Source: Burkholderiales bacterium RIFCSPHIGHO2_12_FULL_63_20
GTDB lineage: Bacteria; Pseudomonadota; Gammaproteobacteria; Burkholderiales; Burkholderiaceae_C
Direction: 5' to 3'
Length of the DNA: 64,000 nt
Assembly (NCBI GenBank): GCA_001770775.1
Contig: MESA01000038.1
Coordinates: forward strand, 96,960 to 160,959
How positions within the stretch are numbered: position 1 is the first letter of the stretch; every line of letters starts with the position of its first letter. This document shows positions 22,786 to 32,921 of the stretch, one piece after another. Made by a program: the position numbers and the translations under genes. A model generated the notes under the pieces. The model saw only the letters and a program-made list of their open reading frames with translations, was not told where the DNA came from and did not search any database.

Positions 22786-24651
22786 ATGAATATCCACGTC
22801 AAGCGGGTGGCAGGCCAATGGACCTGTGTCGCTGCAGCCTTGTTCTGCATGCAGACTGCCAACGCACAACAGATCCTGTCCAGCTCATTTGATTCCGGTG
22901 CCACCAGCATCCCAGCGGGCCTGTGCGCCTGGAATGCCTCCGGCCCCACCGTATCTGGCGCGCTCGTGACAGGCTGGGAGGACAACTCCTGCTGGAAAGA
23001 TGCCAGCGGCGCAACGATCGCCTATGCGCTCGATACGTCCACCCGTTACACGGGCGCCGCCAGCCTGTCCATCAAGAGCACCAACGTTACGCCTCAGCTG
23101 ACCGCACCCTTCACCATGAAGAGCGGCAAGACGTATTCAGCCACGGTCTACCTTCGAGCATCAAAGTCACAAGAAGTGGTGGTGCAATTGCGCCTGAGCG
23201 GTCCACCCTACACCGCCTACGGGGTCGCCTCCAAGACCATCGGCATTTTCTGGACACCAGTCACCGTCACGGCTGATGCACCACTGACAGCCTCGAATGT
23301 GGCAGCAGGCCTATTCATCCTTCCGAAGACACCCGGCAACATCTGGCTGGACAGTGCCTCCATCACTGAGTCGACCGCCATCAATGCCATCACCCGCACG
23401 GGCCACAGCGTGACCCGGAGCTTCTTTGGCACTCACACTCACCGAGACCTGCGCTGGCCCGACCTGGGCAATGCGCTCGGTGCCGATCGCATGTGGGATG
23501 GCGAAGGCATTCAAATGAGAGACATCTTTCCGACGTCAGATCTGAGCAAAGCCAATTGGACCAAGTTTGAAGCCCGCATCGCCAGAGCGCAACAAAACGG
23601 CGCTGACCTGATCATGACCCTAGGGGGCAACATCCCCACGTGGGCCTCTGCCGATGCCGCGGGTCAATCCCCCAATTGCAGCCTCTACGGCCCTGGCAGC
23701 AGCGCGCCGCCCGTCAGCCGCACGGTCTGGAAAGACATGGTTTCTGCCGTCGTCAAGAAAGCCAACGGTCGCATCAAGTACTGGGAGATCTGGAATGAGC
23801 CCTATGTGTGTGCCATGTTCAACGTGCGTCGCCCGACGGACTACACCAAGTACCTGGTGGATCTGAGCTACGACGCCTACAACATCATCAAGACCAACAA
23901 CAAGAGCCTGACTGTACTCTCGCCGACGCTCTACACCTACAAACTGGATTTCGTTGACGAATTCCTGGGGCTGGGCGGCGGCAGGTATGCCGACGTCATT
24001 GCCATTCATGCCTACGACGAATACATCAACCAGCACTTGGTGGGCACCGGCGGTAGCGGCGCGCCCAATGGGCCCGAAATGCTCTTCATCAAAGAGCATG
24101 GAGTGCTCAACCTGAAGCACATCCTGGCGCGTCACAACCTGTCCGCCAAGCCCATCTGGAACACCGAGTCGGGCTACCTGGCCTCATCCACCCCGGGCGG
24201 CCAACCCGACGACGCCAAAGGTGCCCCTTACGTGGCACGTCACCTGCTGTTGAGCTCCCTCGCCGGCCTCGACCGCAGCTACTACTACAGCTGGGATCTG
24301 CGAGGCAAGGTGGTGGCACTGGGTCGCGAACTCGATGGCGAGGGCAGCAACAACTACACCAAGACCGCTGCTGGCGTCGCGTTCGAGACGATGGCAAAGT
24401 GGCTGACGGGCACCACGATCAAAGCTGTGAGCACCCCAGCCGCTGACGGGCAACCTTGGGTCGTCACCCTGCTGCGTGCCACTACCGGCACCACCGAGTT
24501 GATCGTTTGGAATCCAGCGGGGAACGACATGGTCTACACCGTGCCGACTGGCCTGGCGTTCAGCGCGTCGCTCTCTGGCGGCAAGACCGGTGTCTCTGCC
24601 GGGACAGCCACCACCATCAACGGTTGGCCTCAATTGCTGACCAGCTATTGA
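22786..24651 (+). CDS. Secreted glycoside hydrolase, clan GH-A (GH39-like)
   Basis: A 621-residue secreted enzyme. Residues 1-27 are a signal peptide ending ANA. Residues about 28-200 look like a beta-sandwich carbohydrate-binding module (YTGAASLSIKS, TVYLRASKSQEVVVQLRL). The catalytic (beta/alpha)8 barrel has the acid/base glutamate in YWEIWNEPYV (near residue 337) and the probable nucleophile in PIWNTESGYLA (near residue 461), the retaining clan GH-A arrangement. Xylosidase, glycosidase or exopolysaccharide depolymerase activity are all possible. GC and codon use are less biased than in neighbours, suggesting relaxed constraint or transfer. The ATG at 22786 follows ACGGGAGT. Confidence 0.82.
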   Translation: MNIHVKRVAGQWTCVAAALFCMQTANAQQILSSSFDSGATSIPAGLCAWNASGPTVSGALVTGWEDNSCWKDASGATIAYALDTSTRYTGAASLSIKSTNVTPQLTAPFTMKSGKTYSATVYLRASKSQEVVVQLRLSGPPYTAYGVASKTIGIFWTPVTVTADAPLTASNVAAGLFILPKTPGNIWLDSASITESTAINAITRTGHSVTRSFFGTHTHRDLRWPDLGNALGADRMWDGEGIQMRDIFPTSDLSKANWTKFEARIARAQQNGADLIMTLGGNIPTWASADAAGQSPNCSLYGPGSSAPPVSRTVWKDMVSAVVKKANGRIKYWEIWNEPYVCAMFNVRRPTDYTKYLVDLSYDAYNIIKTNNKSLTVLSPTLYTYKLDFVDEFLGLGGGRYADVIAIHAYDEYINQHLVGTGGSGAPNGPEMLFIKEHGVLNLKHILARHNLSAKPIWNTESGYLASSTPGGQPDDAKGAPYVARHLLLSSLAGLDRSYYYSWDLRGKVVALGRELDGEGSNNYTKTAAGVAFETMAKWLTGTTIKAVSTPAADGQPWVVTLLRATTGTTELIVWNPAGNDMVYTVPTGLAFSASLSGGKTGVSAGTATTINGWPQLLTSY

Positions 24652-24660
24652 TGAGCGAGC

Positions 24661-24687
24661 CTGGCTGGTTCAGCGGGAATCAGCCAG
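24661..24687 (+). terminator. Strong hairpin after glycoside hydrolase gene
   Basis: CTGGCTGGTTC-AGCGG-GAATCAGCCAG forms an 11-bp stem with one G-U pair, nine bases after the stop codon. No T-run follows, so it may be a transcript-stabilising or factor-dependent end. Confidence 0.5.
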
Positions 24688-24790
24688 ACCCACACGGTGC
24701 AGTGCCCTTTCTGGGAGTGGGGTCTCTTTCTGAGGCTGACAAGCGACAATAGCGAGTTGCACGCCCCCTGCCCTTCGCGCGCCCTGCCCC

Positions 24791-27379
24791 ATGTCCGATC
24801 TGACCGCCGAGTCCCGCCCCCTCCCCGAGGTCACCACGGCCCCGGCCATGCCGAGCGCCAAGCCCATCGACAGCTACAAGCCGTTCTGGGCCAAGCGCTT
24901 CGGTCCGGCCAAGTTCCTGCCCACCAGCCGTGCCGAGATGGACGCCCTGGGCTGGGACAGCTGCGACATCGTCATCGTGACCGGCGACGCCTATGTGGAC
25001 CACCCCAGCTTCGGCATGGCCGTGATCGGCCGCGTGCTGGAGAACCAAGGCTTTCGGGTGGGCATCATCGCGCAGCCCGACTGGTTGAGCGCCGAGCCCT
25101 TCAAGGTGCTGGGCAAGCCCAATCTGTTCTGGGGCGTGGCGGCCGGCAACATGGATTCGATGATCAACCGCTACACGGCCGATCGCAAAATCCGCAGTGA
25201 CGACGCCTACACGCCAGGTGGCCAGGGAGGCGCACGGCCTGACCGTTGCTCGGCGGTGTACGCCCAGCGCTGCCGCGAAGCCTTCAAGGACGTGCCCATC
25301 ATCATGGGCGGCATCGAGGCCTCGCTGCGCCGCATTGCGCACTACGACTACTGGTCGGACAAGGTGCGCCGCTCGATCCTGATGGACGCCAAGGCCGACC
25401 TGCTGCTGTACGGCAATGCCGAGCGCGCCATCATCGAAGTGGCCCACCGCCTGGCCGCCCGCGAGCCGATCGAGAGCCTGACCAATGTGCGCGGCACCGC
25501 CTTCTTGCGCCGCCGTCATGACCCGACGGCCGAGGGCTGGTTCGAGCTGGACTCCACCGAGGTGGACCAACCCGGTCGCATCGACCAGCACATCAACCCC
25601 TACCTGACCACCGGACAGTTGGCCGCCGAAAAGGGCGAAACCTGCGCGATGGAAGAGGCAGGCGCCTTCGATCCGCTGCAGGGATCGGGGAAGGTGCCGG
25701 CGCAGGTGGGGGCGACCAAAGCGGGCCAAACGGCCCCATCCTCGGCACAGGCCGACCTGACTGGGGGCGCCAAGCCCATCCAGTTCGTGCGCAACCCGGC
25801 CCTGAGCAGCAAAACCTTCGCCGCCCTGCCCGAGCGCAGCGGCAAGATCGTCATGCCCCCGCGCGAGCGCACCGTAATCCGCCTGCCCGCTTACGAGCAA
25901 CTCAAGGACGACCCGGTGCTCTACGCCCACGCCAACCGCGTGCTGCACCTCGAAACCAACCCAGGCAACGCCCGCGCGCTGGTGCAGCGCCACGGCGAGG
26001 GCCCCGGCGCCCGAGACGTCTGGATCAACCCGCCCCCCATCCCGCTCACCATGGCCGAGATGGACTTGGTGTTCGACCTTCCCTACGCCCGCGCGCCGCA
26101 CCCCAAGTACGGCGACGCCGTGATCCCGGCCTGGGACATGATCCGCTTCAGCGTGAACATCATGCGCGGCTGCTTTGGCGGCTGCACCTTCTGCTCCATC
26201 ACCGAGCACGAGGGCCGCATCATCCAGAGCCGCTCCGAGGCCTCGGTGCTCAAGGAAATTGAAGACATCCGCGACAAGGTCAAGGGCTTCACGGGCGTCA
26301 TCTCCGACCTGGGTGGCCCCACGGCCAACATGTACCGCCTGGGCTGCGCCTCCAAGGCCATCGAAGCGGCCTGCCGCAAGCCCTCATGCGTCTACCCCGG
26401 CATCTGCTCGAACCTGCACACCGACCACGGCCCGCTGGTGCGCATGTACCGCCGCGCCCGCGCCATCCCCGGGGTCAAGAAGATCCTGATCGGCTCTGGC
26501 CTGCGCTACGACCTGGCCGTGCGCGCGCCCGAGTACGTCAAGGAGCTGGTGACCCACCACGTGGGTGGCTACCTCAAGATCGCGCCCGAGCACACCGAAT
26601 CCGGCCCGCTGTCCAAGATGATGAAGCCGGGCATCGGCACGTATGACCGCTTCAAGCAGATGTTCGAGCAGTTCAGCGAAGAAGCCGGCAAGAAGCAGTA
26701 CCTCATCCCCTACTTCATCGCGGCCCACCCCGGGACCACCGATGACGACATGATGAACCTGGCCGTCTGGCTCAAGCGCAATGGTTTCAAGGCCGACCAG
26801 GTGCAGACCTTCTACCCCAGCCCCATGGCCACGGCCACGGCGATGTACCACTCGGGCCTGAACCCGCTCAAGGGCATCAGCCGCCTGGCCAACAAGGGTG
26901 AGAAGGTGGACATCGTCAAGGGCGAGAAGCGCCGCCGCCTGCACAAGGCCTTCCTGCGCTACCACGACCCCAACAACTGGCCGCTGCTGCGTGAGGCGCT
27001 CAAGGAGATGGGACGTGGCGACCTGATCGGCAACACCCCCAACCACCTGATCCCCACCTACCAGCCGGCCACCGATGGCGGCTATGAAAGCGCACGCCGC
27101 AAGAACTCCACCCAATCGGGCACCAAGACCTCGGTGGTGACGGTGGGACGCGCGGCCGGTCAGGGGCGAGGCAGCCAGGCCAAGGCGAACAGCACCGAGC
27201 GCGATCCGCGCAACCTGCCCGCCAACTCGGGTCGGTCGGCCGGCAAGACGGCGCCACGCCCCGGTCAGATCCTGACCCAGCACACCGGGCTGCCCCCGCG
27301 TCAGCAGCAGGTGTCAGGCCGCGATGCACGCCCCACGGGCAAGCCGTTGGCGCCACGCGGCGGCAAGAAGGCGCGCTGA
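24791..27379 (+). CDS. ygiQ: YgiQ family radical SAM protein
   Basis: An 862-residue member of the YgiQ (UPF0313) family. The radical SAM cluster motif CX3CX2C is in [19 protein letters not shown], near residue 460. The N-terminus ([42 protein letters not shown]) is typical of YgiQ. Compared with usual members, residues about 290-330 hold a Gly/Ala/Gln-rich insert, and the last 110 residues are a basic, low-complexity tail ([16 protein letters not shown]). The reaction catalysed is unknown for the family. Confidence 0.92.
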   Translation: MSDLTAESRPLPEVTTAPAMPSAKPIDSYKPFWAKRFGPAKFLPTSRAEMDALGWDSCDIVIVTGDAYVDHPSFGMAVIGRVLENQGFRVGIIAQPDWLSAEPFKVLGKPNLFWGVAAGNMDSMINRYTADRKIRSDDAYTPGGQGGARPDRCSAVYAQRCREAFKDVPIIMGGIEASLRRIAHYDYWSDKVRRSILMDAKADLLLYGNAERAIIEVAHRLAAREPIESLTNVRGTAFLRRRHDPTAEGWFELDSTEVDQPGRIDQHINPYLTTGQLAAEKGETCAMEEAGAFDPLQGSGKVPAQVGATKAGQTAPSSAQADLTGGAKPIQFVRNPALSSKTFAALPERSGKIVMPPRERTVIRLPAYEQLKDDPVLYAHANRVLHLETNPGNARALVQRHGEGPGARDVWINPPPIPLTMAEMDLVFDLPYARAPHPKYGDAVIPAWDMIRFSVNIMRGCFGGCTFCSITEHEGRIIQSRSEASVLKEIEDIRDKVKGFTGVISDLGGPTANMYRLGCASKAIEAACRKPSCVYPGICSNLHTDHGPLVRMYRRARAIPGVKKILIGSGLRYDLAVRAPEYVKELVTHHVGGYLKIAPEHTESGPLSKMMKPGIGTYDRFKQMFEQFSEEAGKKQYLIPYFIAAHPGTTDDDMMNLAVWLKRNGFKADQVQTFYPSPMATATAMYHSGLNPLKGISRLANKGEKVDIVKGEKRRRLHKAFLRYHDPNNWPLLREALKEMGRGDLIGNTPNHLIPTYQPATDGGYESARRKNSTQSGTKTSVVTVGRAAGQGRGSQAKANSTERDPRNLPANSGRSAGKTAPRPGQILTQHTGLPPRQQQVSGRDARPTGKPLAPRGGKKAR

Positions 27380-27421
27380 GCCCGCCGCGGGGACCGCGAC
27401 AGACCGACGGCCGCCGTTCGC

Positions 27422-28660
27422 TCAGGTCATGGCGCGTGTCGGCAGCACCAGGGCTTCGTACTGCTGAAGGCGCTCACGCACGTGGGCGATGTCCGCATCA
27501 CGCGGCAGGATGAGCATCAGCACGCCCCCGCTGCGCAGGCGGGTGGCCCGCAACAGCACCTGAGCCTCACCCAGTGACACATGGGCTTCGCGCACCGAAC
27601 GACCCAGCGTGAGGCTGTGCCCGATGCGCCCCACAGCCACCAGCAAGGCATGCCCCTGCTCGGCCATGGCCACACCGTCCGCCCCGTCGGTCTGCGCCCA
27701 CACCTCTTGGTTGGCCAGGGCGAAGAGGCAGGCGCGCAAGGCCCCGGTCTGCGAAAGCAGCACGCCCAGGTGAGCGTCCAGGCTCAAGGGCGCCATGGGT
27801 TGGAACCCACCCGACAGGGTCCGAGGCGCGGCCGTGACCGACGCACCGTTCACCACGGGCATCGGGGTCGGCACCCGGGGTGCTGGTGGCACCTCTGGCG
27901 TCCAGGACAGCGTCAAGCGATCGATCTGCGGTACCGACCCAGGCGCTGCCGCTTGCGCCAGCCGGTTCCAGTAGGTGGCCATCAGGGTCCAGTTGGCCGC
28001 CACCGTTTGGCTGGCGGGCCCCACCTCCACCTGCCAGCGCGGCGTGCGCGCCAGCGCCGACAGGCTCATCATCCAGTCCGGGTCACGCACCTGCGGCAGC
28101 GCCAGCACCGCCAGTCGGCCATGGGGATGCGCCGACAGCAGCTCGTCACGCCAAGTCGCCACATTGGCCGCCACATCGGGCGGCGGTTGCATGGCTCCCA
28201 TGAGCACATGGGCGGTGGCCGACGCGTTCAGAAGACGGCGCAAGGCCACCTGCTCGCGCGGCTCGGCCTGCACCTCCGACAGGTAAACGCGCAGCTTCCC
28301 CGTCGCCAATGGACAGTCGAGGTAAGACAGCGAAGCCAGCACCGTGCCAAAACCCTGGCGCCGAATGCTCAAGGTCTGCAGGCGCCAGCCTGACCGCTCG
28401 CTCAAGCCCTGCAGAAAGGCGCGCCCAGCCCCGGTGCCCAGATCGTGCAGCAGCACGAAGGGTGACACCCCCAGCTCAAAATGCTGACGCAGGGCCTCGG
28501 ACGGATCGCACACCACAAACAGCTCGCGCAAAGTGGGCGAGACCGGCTTGCCCAGCTCGCGCAGATCCTGAGACGGCGGCTGCTCGTCCAGGAACTGCGT
28601 GGCCACCTGCGTGTGGCCGTCCCAGGCTTCGCGCCGGTCGCTGTCTTGTCTGTCTGCCAT
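27422..28660 (-). CDS. Conserved hypothetical protein
   Basis: A 412-residue soluble protein not recognised. It has no signal peptide or membrane helices. FVLLHDLGTGAGRAFLQGLSERSGW resembles a nucleotide- or SAM-type turn but does not fit a standard P-loop. The C-terminal third (LDAHLGVLLSQTGALRACLFALANQEVWAQTD; HSLTLGRSVREAHVSLGEAQVLLRATRL) looks like a small alpha/beta module of the roadblock or GAF type, which is only a guess. The ORF opens at 28705; the ATG at 28660 has a GGGGCGGGG sequence before it. It converges on ygiQ. Confidence 0.7.
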   Translation of the reverse strand: MADRQDSDRREAWDGHTQVATQFLDEQPPSQDLRELGKPVSPTLRELFVVCDPSEALRQHFELGVSPFVLLHDLGTGAGRAFLQGLSERSGWRLQTLSIRRQGFGTVLASLSYLDCPLATGKLRVYLSEVQAEPREQVALRRLLNASATAHVLMGAMQPPPDVAANVATWRDELLSAHPHGRLAVLALPQVRDPDWMMSLSALARTPRWQVEVGPASQTVAANWTLMATYWNRLAQAAAPGSVPQIDRLTLSWTPEVPPAPRVPTPMPVVNGASVTAAPRTLSGGFQPMAPLSLDAHLGVLLSQTGALRACLFALANQEVWAQTDGADGVAMAEQGHALLVAVGRIGHSLTLGRSVREAHVSLGEAQVLLRATRLRSGGVLMLILPRDADIAHVRERLQQYEALVLPTRAMT

Positions 28661-28762
28661 CCCCGCCCCTGTGCTGTGTATGTGCGAATCGGGCCGCACG
28701 CCCACGCGCCTGCCAGATTGTTCTGGATATTTTAATGGTGTGAGCAGGCTTGAAGTCTCAGA

Positions 28763-30007
28763 TCAGAGCATGAACCACGCCACCCACGCCCACCCCATCG
28801 CCATGTTGAGACCCAGCGCGCCCGCCACCACCACGCCGAAACGCCAGCCGCCCGACACGCAGGCCACGGTCCCCCGGGTGGTGCTGTTGACCGTCAAGGC
28901 CACCATCAACCCCATCAACAGATGGCCTGCCGGCAAGGTGCCCGCCCCATACATGGCCAGCAGACTGGCCATGGGGGCTTGCGCGTCGGCGATGGCCGCC
29001 AAGGCCGTCCCGAGCAACAAGCCACCCACCCCGCGCTGCTGGGCGTAACTCACCACGATGGCCCCGCCCACCAGCAGCACGGCCACCATCACGGCCTCGC
29101 GCAGGCGCAGCACATCTTTCGGGTCGGTCACGGCCACCGACTCGGCGCCGCCCTGCTGCCACAGCAAGCTTCCCAGCACCAGGGGCAGCGCCACCCCCAC
29201 CGCCATCAAGGGCAGCGTCACCGACAAGGCCGACGGCGCCACCACCAGGATCATCAACACGATCTGCATCCACGTGGCGGCCGTGGACAAGATGGCCGCA
29301 CACAAGGTCATGCGCAGGGGCACATGGCGCTGACGGGCCAGGCTGCCCATGGCACCGATGGTGGCCGTGCTCGAGACGAATCCACCCAGAAAGCCCGACA
29401 CGGCCAGACCCGAGCGCGCCCCGAGGAGACGCTGCGCCACGTGGCTGGCCGCCTGCAGCACCAGGATGACGATGACCAGCATGAAGCCACGCTGCGGCGA
29501 GAGCTCGCCCAGCCAGCTCACCGGTTCACTGGGCATCAAGGGCAGCAGCACCAGGGCCAACGCGGCCAGCAACAACCCGTCGTAAAGTTCGCTTTCACTC
29601 AACCAGGTGTGGGCAAAGTGGTGCAGGCGATCGCGGGCGGCCAGCACCCCGGCCAGCAAGGCCGCGCACGCGGCCGAGAGCACCGGCTCGGACACCGCCA
29701 TCATGCCGATCAAGGCCGTGGCGATCAGCGACATCTCGGTGGTGATGCCGGGGTCGTCCTCGCGCGAGCGCCAGTAGGACAAGGCCGCCATCACCGCCAC
29801 ACTGCCCAGCGCCACCGCCGACAACCACACCGACACGATCTGGGCAATCGCCCCCAGCAGCGCCACCACCGCGAAGGTGCGCAAACCGGCAGCAGCCCGG
29901 TCCTGACCCACCCCTTTGCGACGCTCACGCTCCAGTCCGATCAACAGACCGCACCCCAGCGCCACCGCCAGGCCCATCTGGGCCGGCGACAAAGAAAAAC
30001 CGTTCAC
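28763..30007 (-). CDS. MgtC/SapB family membrane protein with DUF4010
   Basis: A 414-residue polytopic membrane protein with about twelve hydrophobic helices. The N-terminal MgtC-like part has GLLIGLERERRKG and AAAGLRTFAVVALLGAIAQIV; the rest is DUF4010 (WLSESELYDGLLLAALALVLLPLMP, ARSGLAVSGFLGGFVSSTATIG). It begins with GTG preceded by AAGGAG. Relatives are proposed transporters or stress-related membrane proteins; function is not established. It is divergent from minC. Confidence 0.85.
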   Translation of the reverse strand: MNGFSLSPAQMGLAVALGCGLLIGLERERRKGVGQDRAAAGLRTFAVVALLGAIAQIVSVWLSAVALGSVAVMAALSYWRSREDDPGITTEMSLIATALIGMMAVSEPVLSAACAALLAGVLAARDRLHHFAHTWLSESELYDGLLLAALALVLLPLMPSEPVSWLGELSPQRGFMLVIVILVLQAASHVAQRLLGARSGLAVSGFLGGFVSSTATIGAMGSLARQRHVPLRMTLCAAILSTAATWMQIVLMILVVAPSALSVTLPLMAVGVALPLVLGSLLWQQGGAESVAVTDPKDVLRLREAVMVAVLLVGGAIVVSYAQQRGVGGLLLGTALAAIADAQAPMASLLAMYGAGTLPAGHLLMGLMVALTVNSTTRGTVACVSGGWRFGVVVAGALGLNMAMGWAWVAWFML

Positions 30008-30119
30008 CTCGCGTGCTCCTTCAAGCCATCGCTGCCAGTATGGCCCGTCCAGGGGGGATCAGTCTCAGGAAGTGCCCTGTGCTGCCGTAAACTGCGGTCT
30101 TTCCACGCGCCTGCCGTCC

Positions 30120-30884
30120 ATGTCTGCCGCCACCCCCGGAAACGCCTCCGCCCTGTTTGATTTCAAGAGCGCCACGCTCTCCCTGGAAGCCTTCCTGCTC
30201 CGCACGGCCAACCTGACGTCGCTGGGCCAGGCGCTGGAAGAGCGTTTTGGCAGCAGCCCCGACCTGTTCAACGGCGAACCCGTGGTGATCGACCTCAGCC
30301 ATCTGGCCAGCCTCGACCTGCACGTCAACTTCCCCGAGTTGATCGCGCTGCTGGCGCGCTTCAAGCTCAAGGTCATCGCCGTGCGCGGCGGCACCGTCGC
30401 CCAGACCCGCTCGGCCCAGGAGGCCGGCCTGATCGAAGCCCCGGAAAGCCATGCACACGCCGCCCGCGTCGAGACGGTGGTACAAGAAGTGGTACGCGAG
30501 GTCATCCGTGAGGTGCCGGTGGAAGTGCCGGTGCATGTGCCCATGGCGGCCAGCACCATGTTCATCGACAAGCCCTTGCGTTCGGGCCAGCAGGTCTACG
30601 CCAAGGGCGGCGACCTGATCGTGCTCGCCGCTGTCAACCATGGCGCCGAGGTCATCGCCGACGGCTCCATCCATGTGTACGCACCGCTGCGTGGCAAGGC
30701 CATTGCCGGCGCGAAGGGCAACACCGAAGCCCGCATTTTTTCGATCTGCATGGAGCCGGAATTGCTGTCGATTGCCGGCACTTACCGCACCACCGACACC
30801 CCGCTCCCGCCTGACGTGACCGGCAAGCCCGCCCAGATTCGACTGGATGGCGACCGCCTGGTTTTCGACCCCATATCTCTCTGA
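30120..30884 (+). CDS. minC: Septum site-determining protein MinC
   Basis: FtsZ-polymer inhibitor of 254 residues. The N-terminal domain (residues 10-110, ATLSLEAFLLRTANLTSLGQALEERF) is followed by a charged linker with a striking VVQEVVREVIREVPVEVPVHVP heptad-like run, and the C-terminal beta-helix has the MinC signature LRSGQQVYAKGGDLIVLAAVNHGAEVIADGSIHVY and GNTEARIF. The ATG at 30120 was chosen; the upstream frame is a shadow of the divergent gene. First gene of minCDE, 28 bases before minD. Confidence 0.94.
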   Translation: MSAATPGNASALFDFKSATLSLEAFLLRTANLTSLGQALEERFGSSPDLFNGEPVVIDLSHLASLDLHVNFPELIALLARFKLKVIAVRGGTVAQTRSAQEAGLIEAPESHAHAARVETVVQEVVREVIREVPVEVPVHVPMAASTMFIDKPLRSGQQVYAKGGDLIVLAAVNHGAEVIADGSIHVYAPLRGKAIAGAKGNTEARIFSICMEPELLSIAGTYRTTDTPLPPDVTGKPAQIRLDGDRLVFDPISL

Positions 30885-30912
30885 TTACTCGCATTTGAAA
30901 GGACCGCCAGAC

Positions 30913-31728
30913 ATGGCCAAGATCATCGTGGTGACCTCCGGCAAAGGAGGCGTTGGCAAGACAACTACCAGCGCCAGCTTTGCATCCGGCCTCGCAATGC
31001 GCGGGCACAAGACCGCCGTCATCGACTTCGACGTCGGCCTGCGCAACCTCGACCTCATCATGGGCTGCGAGCGCCGTGTGGTGTACGACCTGATCAACGT
31101 GATCCAGGGCGAAGCCAACCTCAACCAGGCGCTCATCAAGGACAAGCAGTGCGAGAACCTGTACATCCTGGCCGCCTCGCAAACGCGCGACAAGGAAGCG
31201 CTGACGGAAGACGGCGTCGAAAAGATCCTGCGTGACCTCGAGAAGATGGACTTCGAGTACATCGTGTGCGACTCGCCCGCCGGCATCGAAACTGGCGCGC
31301 TGATGGCGATGCACTTTGCCGACGAGGCCATCGTGGTGACCAACCCCGAGGTCTCGTCCGTGCGCGACTCCGACCGCATCCTGGGCATGCTCAACAGCAA
31401 GACCCGCCGTGCGCAGGAAGGTGCCGAGCCCATCAAGGAACACCTGCTGATCACCCGCTACAACCCCAACCGGGTGGAAGGCGGCCAGATGCTGTCGCTC
31501 GACGACGTGCATGACATTCTCAAAGTCAAGCTCATCGGCGTGATCCCCGAGTCGGAATCGGTGCTGAACGCCTCGAACCAGGGCGTGCCCGCCATCTACA
31601 TGAAGGGCACCGATGTGGCCGAGGCCTACAGTGACGTGATCGACCGTTTCCTGGGCCAAGACAAGCCACTGCGCTTTGTCGAGGCCGAGAAGCCCGGTTT
31701 CTTCAAACGACTGTTCGGAGGCAAGTGA
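30913..31728 (+). CDS. minD: Septum site-determining ATPase MinD
   Basis: Membrane-cycling ATPase of 271 residues that carries MinC to the cell poles. The deviant Walker A KGGVGKTT, the Switch I region [20 protein letters not shown] and the C-terminal amphipathic membrane-targeting helix ([12 protein letters not shown]) are all present. The ATG at 30913 follows AAAGGA. It lies between minC and minE with tight spacing. Confidence 0.97.
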   Translation: MAKIIVVTSGKGGVGKTTTSASFASGLAMRGHKTAVIDFDVGLRNLDLIMGCERRVVYDLINVIQGEANLNQALIKDKQCENLYILAASQTRDKEALTEDGVEKILRDLEKMDFEYIVCDSPAGIETGALMAMHFADEAIVVTNPEVSSVRDSDRILGMLNSKTRRAQEGAEPIKEHLLITRYNPNRVEGGQMLSLDDVHDILKVKLIGVIPESESVLNASNQGVPAIYMKGTDVAEAYSDVIDRFLGQDKPLRFVEAEKPGFFKRLFGGK

Positions 31729-31733
31729 GCGCC

Positions 31734-31994
31734 ATGGGATTCCTCAACTTTTTCCTCGGCGAGAAGAAGCAGACGGCCACCGTGGCCAAGGAACGCCTTC
31801 AGCTGATCCTCGCACACGAGCGCAATGGCCGCTCCGCGAGCCCCACCTACCTGCCCGACCTGCAACGCGAGCTGGTGGCGGTGATTTCCAAGTACGTGTC
31901 CATCAACCCGGATGACATCAAGGTATCGATGGAGCGCCAGGACAACCTGGAAGTGCTGGAAGTGAAGATCGAACTGCCCGAAGGCAACCGCTGA
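31734..31994 (+). CDS. minE: Cell division topological specificity factor MinE
   Basis: An 86-residue regulator that stimulates MinD ATPase and sets mid-cell placement of the FtsZ ring. The N-terminal [12 protein letters not shown] helix and the [15 protein letters not shown] anti-MinCD segment precede the dimerisation domain ([17 protein letters not shown]). A GTG at 31725, overlapping the minD stop, is a possible earlier start with a better-placed GGAGG. Confidence 0.96.
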   Translation: MGFLNFFLGEKKQTATVAKERLQLILAHERNGRSASPTYLPDLQRELVAVISKYVSINPDDIKVSMERQDNLEVLEVKIELPEGNR

Positions 31995-32091
31995 CGGCAT
32001 GGATGGCGATGGCCGGGGTGCCCGGCGGTCGCCCCTGGTCTTGTTGCAATGCACAATAGACGCTGTCAATGCGTCACAAGGGATTCGGGTC

Positions 32092-32868
32092 ATGCGTTAC
32101 GTCGTCTTCAACCAGAAGGGTGGAGTGGGCAAGTCCACCATCACCTGCAACCTGGCTGCCATCAGCGCCGCGCAGGGCCTGCGCACCTTGGTCATCGACC
32201 TGGACCCGCAGGGCAACTCCACACAGTACCTGCTGGGCGGCCCTCAGGAAGACGGCGAGATCAGCGCCGCCGAGTTCTTCGACCAGACGCTCAAGTTCAG
32301 CGCCCGTCCCAAAGGCGCTGACGCCTATGTGGTGGGCACCCCGTGGGACGGGCTGGACCTGATGCCCTCGCATCCCAGCCTGGACGAGCTGCACAGCAAG
32401 CTGGAGTCACGCTACAAGATCTACAAGCTGCGCGACGCACTGGCCGCGCTGGCCGACACCTACGACCGCATCTACATCGACACACCGCCGGCGCTGAACT
32501 TCTACACGCGCTCGGCGCTGATCGCAGCCCAGGGCTGTTTGATCCCGTTTGACTGCGACGATTTCTCGCGCCGTGCGCTCTACACACTGCTCGACAACGT
32601 GCAGGAAATCCGCGCCGACCACAACGACGAGTTGAAGGTGGCCGGCATCGTGGTCAACCAGTTTCAGCCGCGCGCCTCCCTGCCGCAAAAGCTCGTGCAG
32701 GAGTTGATCGACGAGGGCCTGCCCGTGCTGCAGCCCTATCTGAGCAGTTCGGTGAAGATCAAGGAATCACACCAGCAGGCGCGCCCCATGATCCACCTGG
32801 ACGCCCGCCACAAGCTGACCCTGGAGATGATCGCGCTGCACGACGCCCTGGCTGCCCAGGCGGACTGA
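32092..32868 (+). CDS. ParA family ATPase without ParB
   Basis: A 258-residue ParA/MinD-type ATPase. It has the deviant Walker A KGGVGKSTITCNL, Walker A' (LVIDLDPQGNSTQYLLGG) and Walker B (IYIDTPPALNFYTRSAL). There is no parB beside it, so it is not a standard chromosome partition pair; orphan ParAs often position other cargo such as chemosensory arrays, pili or carboxysomes. The ATG at 32092 was chosen because homology begins there. It lies 97 bases after minE on the same strand. Confidence 0.9.
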   Translation: MRYVVFNQKGGVGKSTITCNLAAISAAQGLRTLVIDLDPQGNSTQYLLGGPQEDGEISAAEFFDQTLKFSARPKGADAYVVGTPWDGLDLMPSHPSLDELHSKLESRYKIYKLRDALAALADTYDRIYIDTPPALNFYTRSALIAAQGCLIPFDCDDFSRRALYTLLDNVQEIRADHNDELKVAGIVVNQFQPRASLPQKLVQELIDEGLPVLQPYLSSSVKIKESHQQARPMIHLDARHKLTLEMIALHDALAAQAD

Positions 32869-32921
32869 GCCGCTTCGGTCAAGCGCCTAGCCGGGCGGTT
32901 GAAGCTGTGTCGACGCTGGGC

